Notes under the pieces: generated by a model | Database searches by the model: none | The model's input: the letters and a program-made list of their open reading frames with translations, nothing else | What the model was told of the DNA's origin: nothing | Shown: positions 21,627 to 34,347 of the stretch, piece by piece | Layout: each line of letters begins with the position of its first letter | Position numbering within the stretch: position 1 is the stretch's first letter | NCBI GenBank assembly: GCA_036345935.2 | Contig: JADWOT020000006.1 | Span: forward strand, 11,816,519-11,880,518 | Direction: 5' to 3' | DNA: 64,000 nucleotides | From: Taenia hydatigena | Lineage: Eukaryota > Platyhelminthes > Cestoda > Cyclophyllidea > Taeniidae | Made by a program: the position numbers and the translations under genes

Positions 21627-24362
21627 ATGGACACTTTCTATCACGCTGCAGAAGGAGTCGTTAATTCGGCCCAACAAAATTTGAATGGGGGCGTTTTTGC
21701 GTTCGTTTTGGAGCAGTTAACAGACTCATCTGAGTTCTCACATAATCTGCATTTACAACCACTTTCTGCCCATTTTTTCAACGTAATCAGTTCTGGTGGA
21801 TTCCTGGCGGGGATATTTTTTGGCTTCCTCTGGTGCATTGGTCTTTTAGCCGGTTTTATTTACATTTGGTGGCTGAGGCATCGCAACAAAACCTCCATGA
21901 CAGCCCTACAAGCAGTGAAAAACCAAGCCACGATCAACGTGTGCAAAAAAGATGAAGTAAAACCACCTAAGAAGTCGAATTTACTTATTCGGAGCCGCCA
22001 AATGCAATCAAATTGGATGTGTATTGCATCTCAATGCATTACATTCACGGCCTTGGTATGTCTTCTATTCGTATTGTGCATTCTTGGTTTCGTCGCAAGT
22101 TACTCACTCCACACATCTTTGATTTTTGAATCGCCTCCTCTACAAGCCCTACGAAGCCCAAAATTTATGTCCAACAACAATGGCTTCTTTCCTGGCATAG
22201 CATCGGCTCTTCAAAGTGCTCGGCTTTATATGGCAGAATTCCTTCATGAAGTTCGAATCGCAACAAAGCCAGCTGTTGACAACCTTATTCAAGCAACTGT
22301 TGAGATGCAAAACAGAACCACACATGAGTTTAATGCTCTCCTCTTCAATATGCTTGGTATTGACCGGGCTTTTGACCTTGGAGATAGGCTAGGTACTCAT
22401 ACTGTCAGCTTGCTCAACTTAGTCACTCCACTGAAGCGTCACCTGGTCGAATATACGGACACCATTTCCTCTCTTAGCATGGCTATTGCTCGGTGGAATG
22501 GATACATGGAACAACTTCATGTGGAGAAAAATGCGACCACCACGAAACTATGCGAACCAAATGCAGAATGCGAGTTGCCAGTACTCGCGCTGGCAGATGT
22601 AACAGTTAGTTCAAATTGGCGCCTTCCTCAGTTTGACTTCGTGATTGCTCTTAATTTTGTCACAGACGCTCAAAACCGAACACCTGAGGTAATCGAGCAA
22701 CAAATGAAGTCATCCCGCCTTCTAGCTGCACGTCAGCTAAAAAACACGATGGAAAGGATGCGTTTGGAAATTGATATACCTGGTTCCTTGCGAAACTTAA
22801 CCGAGCAAAGCTGGATAACGATTGCGAAGAATTTAAACGGTGCGATTGCGCAGATAGATAATATCACTGATATCATTCCTAAAAAGTTTTATCCAATGGT
22901 CGTTGTTGCATCAAATTACTTATTTGTCGCATGCTGTCTGATCTGGATTACCATGGTATCTATCGCGCTTGGAATAGCTGTGCTCCTTTTCCATTTTCAC
23001 TGTGTCAATGCCACTATTAAACCTCAAAACAGGCGAAAAATCCGCTGTGTTACATCCTTTGTCCTAATAATTCTTATTTTCTGCATTTTTGCCTCTTGCA
23101 GCCTCTTCCTCGTTTCTGGATATGCACATACTGAATTTTGCCGATACATTAGCCCTGATCGTGCAGTTGTCGAGACATCAATTGGGGAAATGAGAAGTCC
23201 CCGAGTTTCATTTGTTCTAGACACTCATGTGGACGCCTTTCTAGATCGCAATTGGGCCAAGATTGTTGAATTAATAAAGAAAGTGAATGGCCAAAAAGAA
23301 GGACTTGAAATACCCATTCCAAGAATAAGGAGCCCGATCTATGCTTTGAATGTAGCCTGCAGAGAAAATGCCGGAATACTGGATGCTTTTGGAGCCTTGA
23401 AAACTTTCAATTTTTCCGTATTCAATAAACCAGAAATAACAAATAAATTTGTTGGCAAAGGACGGGACATAATGCGCGATGCCCTGCTAGACCTCAATGC
23501 AACTGAGATGTTTCCGCCAGCTCTGACGGAATCTGTTCAGCTGGCATCTCGTCTAGATGACTTCCTTATTCCTTTTGATAAAGTGAGGCAAGAACTGCCA
23601 AGGGACTTTTTGAACGTCACATCGCAAAATAAAACGCTGCTCATGTCAGGAACAGAGCTGGCTCACTTGTGGCGGGAATACTATGCGTTCCTTAATAAAA
23701 GCAGTTTATCCTACGAGACTCTTACACGAGCCGATGAACTCGCAAGTATTGTTTTCAATCTCTCATCCGGAATAAAAAATTTGCTCGAGTCTGTAGATGA
23801 GAGCCTCCAAAGGTTGGAAAAATTGCAGAAAATTGGTTCAACAGTATTAGAACTTAAGGGGATATTTGAAAGCTTGATTAATCAACTTAGAAATCGGGAG
23901 GAACTAGTTGAGAAAGCTATGAAATTGTATGATTCCCATGTCGCAAAAGACTTGCCAAAGAAGGTTGAGCACATAATTTTCCAATATGGCCCGCCGCTAC
24001 TACGGGAAGTTGGACACTGCCGAAAGCTGCATGATGCCTATGCGGCAGGCGTCTCAGCAGTTTGTGACCTTGTGGTTGAGCCTTTAAACGGCCTGTGGTT
24101 CTTCTCTGGCCTCTGTGTCCTCCTCTCGACTGTGCTTATATCTTTTGGACCATATCTTATGCTGCACAAAATTCGCTCTTTCTCGCACGCCACGGCTGAC
24201 GGTAGTGAACCTCTGTGTACTACCACTCACGAGCAGGATGGTGTAAAACCCGGACAAATTCTTTCCTCTATAAACGTGATTCGGGTTGTTCAGCCTCCTG
24301 GAGTTCATACGCATGTTCGAGAACGAGACGCTGGACCGGCATCACCGCCTACACATGTGTAG
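21627..24362 (+). CDS. Prominin-like pentaspan membrane glycoprotein, one exon
   Basis: An uninterrupted frame of 924 codons from 21588; the first ATG (21627) gives 911 residues. Five hydrophobic segments lie near residues 58-82, 136-159, 428-458, 473-495 and 822-845, in the 5-TM plan of prominins: two large extracellular loops with many NxS/T sites, short cytoplasmic turns, and a C-terminal tail. The sequence before TM5 (CDLVVEPLNGLWFF) matches the prominin family block CSYIIDPLNLFWF in kind. Prominins bind cholesterol and mark membrane protrusions and cilia. No signal peptide follows the ATG, so a short upstream leader exon is likely: the frame is open back to an acceptor-like TTTAAG at 21579, and ATGTTATTCATAGCTGTT-GTGATA near 21516 is one phase-compatible donor. 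Vertebrate prominins have many introns; this one has none in 2.7 kb. Confidence 0.85.
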   Translation: MDTFYHAAEGVVNSAQQNLNGGVFAFVLEQLTDSSEFSHNLHLQPLSAHFFNVISSGGFLAGIFFGFLWCIGLLAGFIYIWWLRHRNKTSMTALQAVKNQATINVCKKDEVKPPKKSNLLIRSRQMQSNWMCIASQCITFTALVCLLFVLCILGFVASYSLHTSLIFESPPLQALRSPKFMSNNNGFFPGIASALQSARLYMAEFLHEVRIATKPAVDNLIQATVEMQNRTTHEFNALLFNMLGIDRAFDLGDRLGTHTVSLLNLVTPLKRHLVEYTDTISSLSMAIARWNGYMEQLHVEKNATTTKLCEPNAECELPVLALADVTVSSNWRLPQFDFVIALNFVTDAQNRTPEVIEQQMKSSRLLAARQLKNTMERMRLEIDIPGSLRNLTEQSWITIAKNLNGAIAQIDNITDIIPKKFYPMVVVASNYLFVACCLIWITMVSIALGIAVLLFHFHCVNATIKPQNRRKIRCVTSFVLIILIFCIFASCSLFLVSGYAHTEFCRYISPDRAVVETSIGEMRSPRVSFVLDTHVDAFLDRNWAKIVELIKKVNGQKEGLEIPIPRIRSPIYALNVACRENAGILDAFGALKTFNFSVFNKPEITNKFVGKGRDIMRDALLDLNATEMFPPALTESVQLASRLDDFLIPFDKVRQELPRDFLNVTSQNKTLLMSGTELAHLWREYYAFLNKSSLSYETLTRADELASIVFNLSSGIKNLLESVDESLQRLEKLQKIGSTVLELKGIFESLINQLRNREELVEKAMKLYDSHVAKDLPKKVEHIIFQYGPPLLREVGHCRKLHDAYAAGVSAVCDLVVEPLNGLWFFSGLCVLLSTVLISFGPYLMLHKIRSFSHATADGSEPLCTTTHEQDGVKPGQILSSINVIRVVQPPGVHTHVRERDAGPASPPTHV

Positions 24363-26393
24363 CGTGAAACATGGCGCCTTTGGCTGCAACCCACTGCTAC
24401 CGGTCTTTCCCCTTCCTCTCTTCTTCCCACGTCTCTCTCGCCTCCTACTACAGTCTTGTACAGTCCTACAATGTCTCATTCCGGTGCTCTGTTCCTCTGA
24501 CCTCTTACCACGGTGAGGGCATCAACTATCTGTCGATCAGACTGCTGACCTCTTCGCTGATTGTGTGTCGTGCGACCAACGCCGCTTTGTAATGTATGTG
24601 ACCTCACATTGTGTTCTGGTACAAGTTACATTTGTCCGTATAAACACGTGTGAATAGATAAACTAGGCCGATTAGACCAAATGCACATGCGTCCACACGC
24701 AGTCTTTACTGTCTCTCTCCGTCCATTCACCCATCCATAATTTTCCACTTCATGAACATGCTTTGTTAACCATGCATGTATTTAACATGCCAGAATGCCT
24801 TTTGTTGCAATAAAAACAGATAAAAGATTTTTAACCTTAGCAACTGAGTATTGTGCCTACGTGTGGATCATTCCAGACGCATCACTGGGTCATGCAGCCG
24901 TGGAGATTGCACGTGAAAGGGATTGTTCGGCTTTTATTATTTATGTCGTGCTGGCGTGGACTGGTCCATCCGTTGCGTCATAGCGTTGATTTCAGTTCAA
25001 GACTTGAAGAAATGAGCAACAGTTTCAGGTATTTGTGCTGTTATAGGATTATTTTGGCCCATTCAACTAATTTGTTATTTGTATTTGCATTCACAGAAAT
25101 CAATTTTAAAAGTCACATATTTTGACGAACGATTCAATGTTTCTCCGCTGTATCTTTACGATGAAGAACCTGTGGTAAAACTTAAATGCTGGAAAGTGTT
25201 TTGGTTTTGTGTTTTTAGTAATAAATACAAAAATAACGCCGCTTCACCTCTGATCCGATGTGTGCATGTACTGCTTGCAAAAGTGAGCGAAAAGTGTCGC
25301 CATAATATTTAGAAACAAACATTTAAAACACAGCTCCGCGTCTTACTTTATAATTACGATTCAATGCAAATCAAGTCATATTAACTGCCTACTTATTATG
25401 CACATTCTAGCATCTGGTGATGCCTATTTCTAGTAAACTCTCATCACTAAGACCATTTTGGCATGTACCCAAGAGCCTTTCGGCTGCCTAATACAATTTT
25501 GCCTTTCCCTTCAGTTAAATAGCGAAATAGTCTTAAAATACCCTTAAGGTCGCTTTCAGATTTCCAACAACGTATTGCAACGCTAATTTGTACAAATATT
25601 CCACTGGCATTTCATCGCAATGGCAAAACTAGTGCGTAACCCTCCAAGCCCTTGGAACAGTTCTAGTTAAGTATGACATTAACCGCGTGTTGCCTAGGTT
25701 CACCTTGATTACCTTAACCGGCAGCAAGTGTTCCTACTCGCCAGACTTTTTTGACTTATCCTTTCAAAGCCCACGCATCTGGAGGAAAGGTGAATCTAAA
25801 TCAGATTTATGTCGAAAGATTATATTGAACTTTAACTAGGAAATGCTCTTCGTTTTACGCCCGATTGGCAATGCTGAACACGTGACTGAGAGTAATGGCA
25901 ATGCTTTAGCATTTCGTGCTTATGTGATGCGATAATGGAATACTTAAAGTATGCTAAACCCAAAAAAAACTTAATCATAATGGAATTAGGGCAAATTAAT
26001 GCCTAAAACCACTTCAAATTAAGTACTTTGGGTTGGTTTGACCTGATAATCATAAAAACTACTGACGCAATGTTTTGATCAAAAGAGCTACCGAACTGTC
26101 TATAATTAAGCCAACGGAGCTCCTCCTACGCTTAGCCAGGCTTTTAGCATATACTCCTGAGTCAAGTCTTTGCGTCATTTGCAAGATATGCGCAGGAAAT
26201 GTTTAAAAAATATCGGTCCATAATAATGTCCATTATCTCTTAAATGAGGTGCATTTTTTTCTTTCCCACTGATTGAAAATAAGTGTGATCAAGGAATGAT
26301 ATTAGGGGCTGTAGTTGCGAGTGCATGAGGTGTAAAAATTTGCTTGATTTAGTTGGGCGCCCCGAAATTTCTTAATAAACATATTAAGACTAC
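24363..26393. other. 3' region of prominin and spacer
   Basis: A first good AATAAA is at 24809-24814, about 450 nt after the stop, so 24363-24830 is probably 3' UTR. The rest holds only short frames with no support. Confidence 0.45.
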
Positions 26394-26706
26394 CCAAGAA
26401 TGCGGTCAAAAGTGAGGTAAGGGTAGTTGTGTCGCTGACACACCGGTTCACGCTGCAGTAGACACGAGGTGAAGCTCAAATTCAAAGTAAAGCGTAGCCG
26501 TATAAAAAACGACTACTTACATTGGATTCTTGAATTACTATTTCCTGACAGTGAGTCTCCAGTAACAAAGAGTGAATTTCGCAAGCAGGGTGTTCACCAT
26601 GCGTGTGCACATTGGCGATTCGACCAATAGGATCTGTTTCTGTTACGATACCAATGTTCGTGATGGGTAGACGTTTACAATGGTCAAAATGTGATACGTT
26701 TTCCAT
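26394..26706 (-). CDS. Two exons of an unrecognised gene, 3' end not found
   Basis: Exon 26706-26521 starts at an ATG (MENVSHFDHCKRLPITNIG...) and ends at a strong donor AAT/GTAAGTAG. A 68-bp intron leads to an acceptor (ACTGCAG) and exon 26452-26394 (REPVCQRHNYPYLTFDRIL) in phase 0, ending at a phase-2 donor. The frame is also open upstream of the ATG to an acceptor-like GAGCACAG near 26740, so this could be internal. The sequence reads like folded beta-rich protein (IGRIANVHTHGEHPACEIHSL) but I do not recognise it. No confident next exon was found to the left. Confidence 0.35.
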
Positions 26707-29700
26707 TGTGTTAATTTGGCGTGATGGAGTACCTGCCAACTGTGCTCAAAGTTAACATTGTCCTGAAAGAGATACTTTGCATGGGACTATGCGTCGTTTT
26801 CAGTTTGTCTGATGTAATTGCGGTGCCTATTTCAGTTCTTTCTATTTTATTCAAAATTTGAATCTAAATACACAAAAACACATAGCACATCTTTAGTGCA
26901 GCAGTTTACTTGGCACCTTTCAAAAATCCTTTTAAAACCTCATCCTGATTCTCAAGACACTGCTGTGGGGATCACTACAACACGTTTCTTCCATTACTCT
27001 TGTTTTCTTTTGTCACTGGCATGGATTCCTAGTCCTGCATAAAAATCAGTTTGGTCACACTAAGATCTTCTTGCCACTGTGTTTAACCAGTTCAAATGGC
27101 TTCATGAAGTCTTAACTCTTGAACTGGACTCCCGTTAGCTTGAAGCTCAGGACACTCATACATCTAGAAAAGAGCTTGATGGTCATTATGAACGTTTTAG
27201 GATTTGATGTGCCGCCATTAGGGGTCAGGGGATGATTGGGAGAATTACTCGTATGCTAATAAAGAGGCTATCATTTTAATGTCTTTCGGTCTTACTTTGG
27301 TATGAAAACTTATAGAAAATTCGACTGTCATCAGTTAACTTCAAGGTAACTGAACGAGCTGTATCCTAAATGCTTGTGAAAAAGGAGACCAACATAGTAG
27401 AAATAGCGCGCATCTCATTGCAATTTCAATAAATAACCATAGTCATGACGAAATAATGTCTGAAATAGATTTACTAGATTTTTAACAAAAGCTCTTATTG
27501 TTCAAACACTATGTGCACATAACTGGGATGTGACAGGGTGTCGTGACAGTCGAATTAATGATTTATGTAGCCAAGACATCTAAAAGAGGGCGGAATGCCA
27601 AACGAAGCGGTAGTTCACGGATGCAACCAAACGCAATTTAGCATTTACTAACAACTGGAGGATAGATCTAAATGGTAGCAAAAGGCAGAACAACAGTAAG
27701 GCATGCGGTTGGAAGCGTTTACGTGTGACTAATCATTTTCAAAATTCTGTGTCATGTGGTAACCTAGGCTGTATTCAGTCCAGTTGACTCCGTTCAAGGT
27801 CCGGTATGCCTCAAGCAGTCTCTAAAAAGAGAAACTATAATCTCTGACCTTAATTATCTTTTGTTGGCTCCTGATTTCGATGGCCCAAACAGCAACATTG
27901 CGCGAACTTATGCCATAGACAAAGTGTACAAGCATTCATTAATGGTACAAACAGCATTAAATTTTTTAACACTCTGATTTCTTTAGTCATAATGCACCAT
28001 TTTGAAAGCATCCACAAATCCTGTGTTAGGCAGTGACTTGCCACTACTGTCCGTTAGCCAAAAAGCCTTTCTTTCTCAATCATGCATTACCACAGACCGA
28101 GAAATCACTTGCCCTGCTCTAGTCCAAATCACTTGACTAATTGTGCGTTAATGCGAAAATTTACTGAGCCATGGCATGTCTATCCAACATGTTCCGTTAA
28201 CTTTGGTGTGACTTGTCATTTTACGCTTAGTGCTTTTTCTGTCCACAGCCGTTTCCCAAACGCAATATTCTTTGTCAAGGGTTAGAAAACAATGTTGCCT
28301 AGGTGAGGCATTTAAAAAAGAATAATGCGAGACGCATCTTCGGCTTTGTGCTTGACAAGAATTTGGTTATATTAGCATTTTGTGTAACGCTTTCCCGTAT
28401 TTTTACTTTATTTGTGCCCATCTCTACATTAGCCTCATCTTTTTGGTCCGATCTTTCCGTTGACTTGACTCAGCAAAACGTGCTTTAATCATTTAAATTG
28501 AAAACGCTACGATCCTGCGAACTCTTTAAACCGATTGTTTCAAGGCTTTCTTGGGGTTTGCGCATTCCGTATGGTGGAAAATCAGCTTCAAATGTACATT
28601 TGATTGGGCACAAGGCAACCATGTGCAATTGCATGCTTTCTGAGATTGACGCTCTCGTTTATAAGAACCACCTTTCGTATCCAATGTAAACATGATTGTC
28701 AAGTCTGAGCATCACAAGAGCATAATTTCGTGTTACATAAGTGGTTGTTTCTGCTTTAGCGGTAAAATGAAAAGTGGTTGGGGCTAATTATGGCGAGCAC
28801 CACCATGACCTCGTGTAATTTTTCATCGTATGCACGATTGGCGGGCGCATGCACGCAGGCATCCTGAACTTGTGGGAGCGCTCCACTTCAATTGGAATAA
28901 GATATGCGCTTGAGATAGAAAATGCTTTGGGTTTTTGTGTACAGCTTCGTCAAAGTGAGAAGGTAACGGTTTATGGGTCTGTAAATTTGCAAACTGAGGC
29001 ACTTTGGGCACTACATCATTCATATCCCGGGATCAGAATGGTACCAAGTCATACGATTTGCAGAAATTAAATGTTTGAATGGAGAAACCCAACGTGTCAT
29101 CACCTACAATTTACTCAAGCAATAATAAGGCAACAAGATCTTGACAACATTACGACCTGATAATAATGTTGATTTTGGAGCTTGGTGGTACCATTAAGGC
29201 CTACAACATGCGGTTGACCTGCTGTATAGTGCACCGTTTGCAGATAATTCCTAAAATTCTTCAAATTTTATTAACTGCATTGCAGATTACGATCAAGACA
29301 ATTGTTTAAGTCGCCCAATCATTAGACCAAGATTTCGCAGCCTTTTGCTCTTTTAATAGAACTTTCTACTTTTGCACTTTTCATTTACTTTCCTTGCGGC
29401 ATGGAATTCATTCCTGTTTTTCAAAGCAGAGCAAATATTTTTGCTTGAAACGTGATCAAAGTTTACCCAGAAAAATCGAAGTCTTTTTTTAGGCAAATAT
29501 ATGGTGCTTTGTTATTTAAAACCTCAAATAACACAATAGTGATATGCAACTGACAGATTTGGTTTGGAAGCACCGGGTATTTGTAGCACGGCAACTAAAT
29601 AGCCAGTCAATTTAGAGAATACTTAACTATCCTCAGGCTAATGCGCCTCTACTCCTATTGCCTCAGTGATTTAGCAATTTCAAAACGCCTTTGATTTTCA

Positions 29701-30040
29701 TTACTATTAAATGCTATCTTCTGTCAAATGGAGCACGCCCATTCCATCTGACTCGTAAAACACCAATGTTGGCAGACTGTGATGTCAAGACCTTCGCTAG
29801 TGGTTCAAATCCTTGTTTCTCACTTAAATCTATCATTCGTGTTCTATGTTTAATTGGCTTTTACATCAGTTTATGTACAAAACTTAATGAAAGCCGATTT
29901 TGCGTGTGTTGGTTTATGCCCATATATTTTGCAAAGTTTACGCTTCCTAACGTAAGGTCTGAAACTCTTAGGTTATGCTTTTTCAAAAAACACTTCTTCG
30001 CACGGTGATCAGTAGGGTGAAACCGTGAAACGGTTTGGGT
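26707..30040. other. Long spacer, no supported gene
   Basis: Many short frames on both strands (28303-28488, 28498-28689, 28849-29070, 29691-30008) lack splice partners or motifs. No repeats shared with other parts of the window. Confidence 0.4.
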
Positions 30041-31212
30041 TTAATTCACTTTACCTGTTGCAAACGACCTTTTTTTGAAAGATGAGACTATTATGAACCA
30101 AAAAATTTGCTCAGTAGATTTATCAAGGTGATAAAGCCACGATTGCTGTAACCGACTTGCACTTTTAGTTAGGCTTATGTAAATCTTCCCACTTAGGAAA
30201 CAAATTTCTTTATCTTCAAAACGAGTTAGAAAATCAATAAAGTGGTTGTGGAAGATTTTAACAGTGATATTTTTATAGCCCATGCCCAATGATAAATTCG
30301 TGATAGCGGAGGTATACTTTGTGTTATAATCAGTTTAATGAGACCGACTTTCTTCATATAGCTATCATATAACCTCTCGTAGGCGTTTTGTATTTCTTTC
30401 TGTAACGGTTGTTTTCCCACGCACGCGGCGTACCAGGTGCTAGAAGTTTTAGAGGAGAATATTCTGCCAATTTGCTGCTGAAGTAATACTTCCAGCAGCA
30501 TTCGTGATTTCTGCATGGTTCTGTGGTTCATTTCGTCCTGATTAATGGTTGCTGTGACTCGTTGTGTGGTGGCTGAAATTCCTTTGATTTTGCATTTAGA
30601 AAGGAAAACACTTCGCAGCAGTCACTGTGGTATCATCACAACGAACGCAATCGCTTCAAACTTGAACTCATGCGCGGCACAATTTGATCACTCGATGGAT
30701 TAGTGAAATGCCCAATTGAAGTAAAAAACCGATGTAGACCTACAAAAATTCCTTGCGTCCGTAGGAATTTCACTTCACAAGACCCAGTCAATGCCTAGTA
30801 GTCTTGGCTTTCAATCTACATATTAATCGTTTCTTGATTTCTTTTACATCCCAAGACAGAATATCGAAAGCAGATGTGTTTTCCAACATCTGCCCAGCAA
30901 TGCACTGTGAAATTATGCAAACTAGTTTTTATGAATGGCAATTTGTTGATCGGTATTCAGTGCATCCATTGGGCTATTTTATATTTGCCCTTAGAAACAT
31001 TTGTAATTATGGTTGGTCTATCACTCAAGTACTTGCAAATAATGGTACGCAAGCTTACACGATCGACGTTGGTGGTCGCGATAATGGATGCCTCTTCCAA
31101 ACATCCTTAATCCATTTGATTCATGGCCTGAGAATGGAGACCCAACCATATCAATAAACGGACACTGTATGTTTACAAACACAGTTCCAGATCTGAACCC
31201 ATAAAGCATCAT
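30041..31212 (-). CDS. Unrecognised three-exon gene (205 aa)
   Basis: Exons 31212-31061, 30610-30318 and 30213-30041 join with matching phases (2 and 1) through GT-AG introns of 450 and 104 bp, giving 206 codons including stop. It begins MMLYGFRSG and includes SPFSGHESNGLRMFGRGIHY. A helical, charged middle follows (MQKSRMLLEVLLQQQIGRIF; LQKEIQNAYERLYDSYMKK), then a hydrophobic C-terminal stretch. No domain recognised. The second exon reads most like real protein; the last exon could be chance. A plus-strand frame (30804-31157) overlaps exon 1 and I treat it as a shadow. Confidence 0.38.
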
Positions 31213-34200
31213 TTACTTTCATCAGATAAAATGGAAACGTCATTTAAAGTTTTATTCTGAACCTGCGTTGGCAATATTTAGGCCGTCTTTACACTACTGG
31301 TCGGAGTCACTGCATTCAAGCGCATTGATAAGTCGGCTTTATAGAAGGTGAAATAATAAAAGTACCAGTGAGGAGCTGTGTTGTGGGCAGCATTTCAATG
31401 CTTGATGCTTCAATAAATTAATGTGCCCGTTTGCAGGTCTTCGTTGTCCAGGTTCGATTCGCCTCTTTGTTTTCAAGAGCCTACAATTATAGATGAGAGC
31501 CTTTTATGAGTTCGTCGGATGGCCATTTTAGCGAAGCCTTTAAATTGCTTAAAAGCAGGACACATTATTTGGCTTGAAGTTTAGTTCCGCTTTTAATGGT
31601 CACAGGTGTCCATTTGCACAAGTCAGTTAGGTTGCCCTCTCCTATGTACCTTCGAATAATAGGATGAATGTATAACTGATAGTAACAAACCCATCCGTAA
31701 AACCATTCAAACAAACTGAAGCAAAATATTCAAGTATATACTTAATGTGGCACAGAGATGGTCATCTGATAGTTATACGAAGTGGCTAGGATTTGATTTG
31801 GGAAGAGGTGGGTTGGCTATGCTAATGAACTGTATACATATTCGAGGCGATTTTGCATCTAATTAATGCTCGCCGATGAATTCCTTCAAACGTTTATGCT
31901 TCGTACATTGATGCGTGAACGCTCTTCTCTATTACCAGGTTGAGAGTGTAGAGTCGGGTACCTCAATGCGTAAAATCTAGCTATATCCTAGCAATCTCAC
32001 TCGAATTAATGAAATTTAATAAATACGCTTACATCTAGTGCCGTATTTTCGAATCATTCGAGATCTGTGAAAGTAGGCGCAATTTTATGGGCACTGTTTC
32101 ATGCAGCCCATGCATTCGCACTAGAGTTATAGCTAAAATATTTTCTCACAATGAAGTAATTGGCTGTATCTCAACGTGAAGAAGATCCTTTCTTATCTGG
32201 TCGGGTTTCGTAGTACTACCGATTAGCGTTTCTATGTACCCGCGAAATCATCGTTCGTAAAACCTTCTGGGGAAGGAACTGCTGAGGTGCGAATGGCGTT
32301 CAATCAAATCAGCATGGATTTAGAAAGCCCACCCATTGAGGTGTTGCAAAACACCCTATTTTTACTCTAAGATACTAAACAAGTAATCCGCAACATAAAT
32401 TTTAGCTTTGTCACATCACTCTTTTGGTATATACCACTGTACATTGAGAGATGACTCCTGTACATTATTAAGGCAGCATAGGTGTGCTATTTGAATAAAA
32501 AATTATAATATTTTGAAAAACATGTTTCTGCACTTTACAATTTACGCTTCATCACCTCATTTATGTTTAAACTTCGTCCAAACGGCATAGTATGACCACA
32601 AAAGACTTATTTATGGAATAAAAATCGGAGCGATATCTTAATGGGCGCTGCACTTATGTCACCTTCACTTGCGTTTATCTTACTGCCCCGTTTGGCTCTA
32701 TTTTCCATATAGCTCTCCACATTTCAGCATCAGGAACAATCGAATACTTTTTTGGTGTAGCCCTTCTCTAACATGTACATGCAACCAGACTGGAAGAAGA
32801 ATACATTTTTATGTATAGGGTCTGATTATTATTTTACCTGAGGACATTTCCATATATGCTGTTGATTACACTTTTCAAAGCATTTTTTCCCATGCTTAGC
32901 GATAATTAGTGTAGGATTTAGTAGTTAATCATTCTGCATTTTATGCAACATTCATGATTCCAGGTGGACATCGATAATATACCTATTTGAAAGACTCGGA
33001 GCCCTGAAACTTGAACCATCATCGTTCCATGAGCCGCTAACATTACGCATGGAAATGGGAAACGGAATTAAGTACAATAATCTTGCTTTATGGTTTAAAC
33101 GTCAACTGCCGAGATCATTGGTGTGTAGTAAAGCGGATCTAATTAATGGCGAAATATTCTATGTCATATTCTTTTGTTTCACTCGCGTGATCAATGCCTT
33201 CAATATCCATATCAGAGCTCAGCCTCATGCGGCTTTTACAACACTGCGAGATACGCCACGCTAATCTTGTGCGTTTAGTGTGCAATTCTACTCGTAATGG
33301 TTATGACTAAATTCAGGACGCCAAGTGACGTGTCGCCGTGTTGTAAACATGCTGGTAGCGATAACCAGCATGCCTTGGGCCAACCTGACAAGCACTAGGA
33401 GCTATGGGTCTGAGTGGATCAACGTAACTCCATGAGATGCTATCTGTCCATTTCGGAGCAGTTTTTTATTATCAAAAAATGTAACATTGAATACTGTATT
33501 CTTAATCCTAACGTAAATTTATGGTGCGATTCCGAAAAATTGTGGTGCGATGTTACTGGTTTAAATAAGTAATTCCGCACATTTTAATAATGAAGTTACT
33601 AAAAAGCACTGCATTCAAACACTGAAATTAATTACTTAGATTTAATTAGAAACTTTTTATTTTTCTGGTTAGGCTAATTACGTTGAGGTGTAGAAGTAGT
33701 CTCGTTATTCTACTTCCATTTGCTGATGACCTTGAGGTGACTTAGAAACTATGGTGCGATAGGCAAAACGAATATTGTTCACAATTACAATGTAGCTTCA
33801 AATTCTGTTCAATAATAGGTCTCTTATTGAAATTCAACGATGCTTTGAGGTTTCCTATGTGGATTTTGTAGTTCAGTTTTCGTTTTGTGCAATAAAACTG
33901 GGGTAGGATAACTGCGTTGTATTTACGTAGAATGTAGCATCTGTGTTTATGCGAATAAAATTGCACTGAATGTATCCACCATAGGGATTACTGCTGAACC
34001 TGCTGTTTGAGACTGCTTTAAACCACAAGAATTGCTTCCAAATATTCAATTGTATACCCTGGTAACAATGCAGATTTTAGTTCCCAGTAGAACATTAATA
34101 AAATTTCGTATGTAAAGTTATGCGAGATTTTCCATACTATTCGGGGTTGGGGTGAGTCGCCTGAAATTAGTGGGCTTTTTGGAACTCCCTATAGGCTTTG

Positions 34201-34347
34201 AATATGAGCTCTAGAAATTCTCATGATGGCATTACCTAGAAAAAAAAACACATTACTCTGGGCTTTGCTTGAAAATTCTTCTGTTCTGTTAGCATATTAT
34301 TTAAGTAGTCAACATTGCTGTATATTACTGCTATGAAATTTTTATAG
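31213..34347. other. Long spacer, no supported gene
   Basis: AT-rich, only short frames (33049-33264 plus, 33742-33966 minus). One B-box-like GGTTCGATTCG occurs near 31451 without an A box upstream. Upstream exon(s) of the LRR gene should lie near its right end but were not identified. Confidence 0.4.

Noticed and set aside
31430..31470. B-box-like GGTTCGATTCG
   Set aside because: No A box or cloverleaf upstream.
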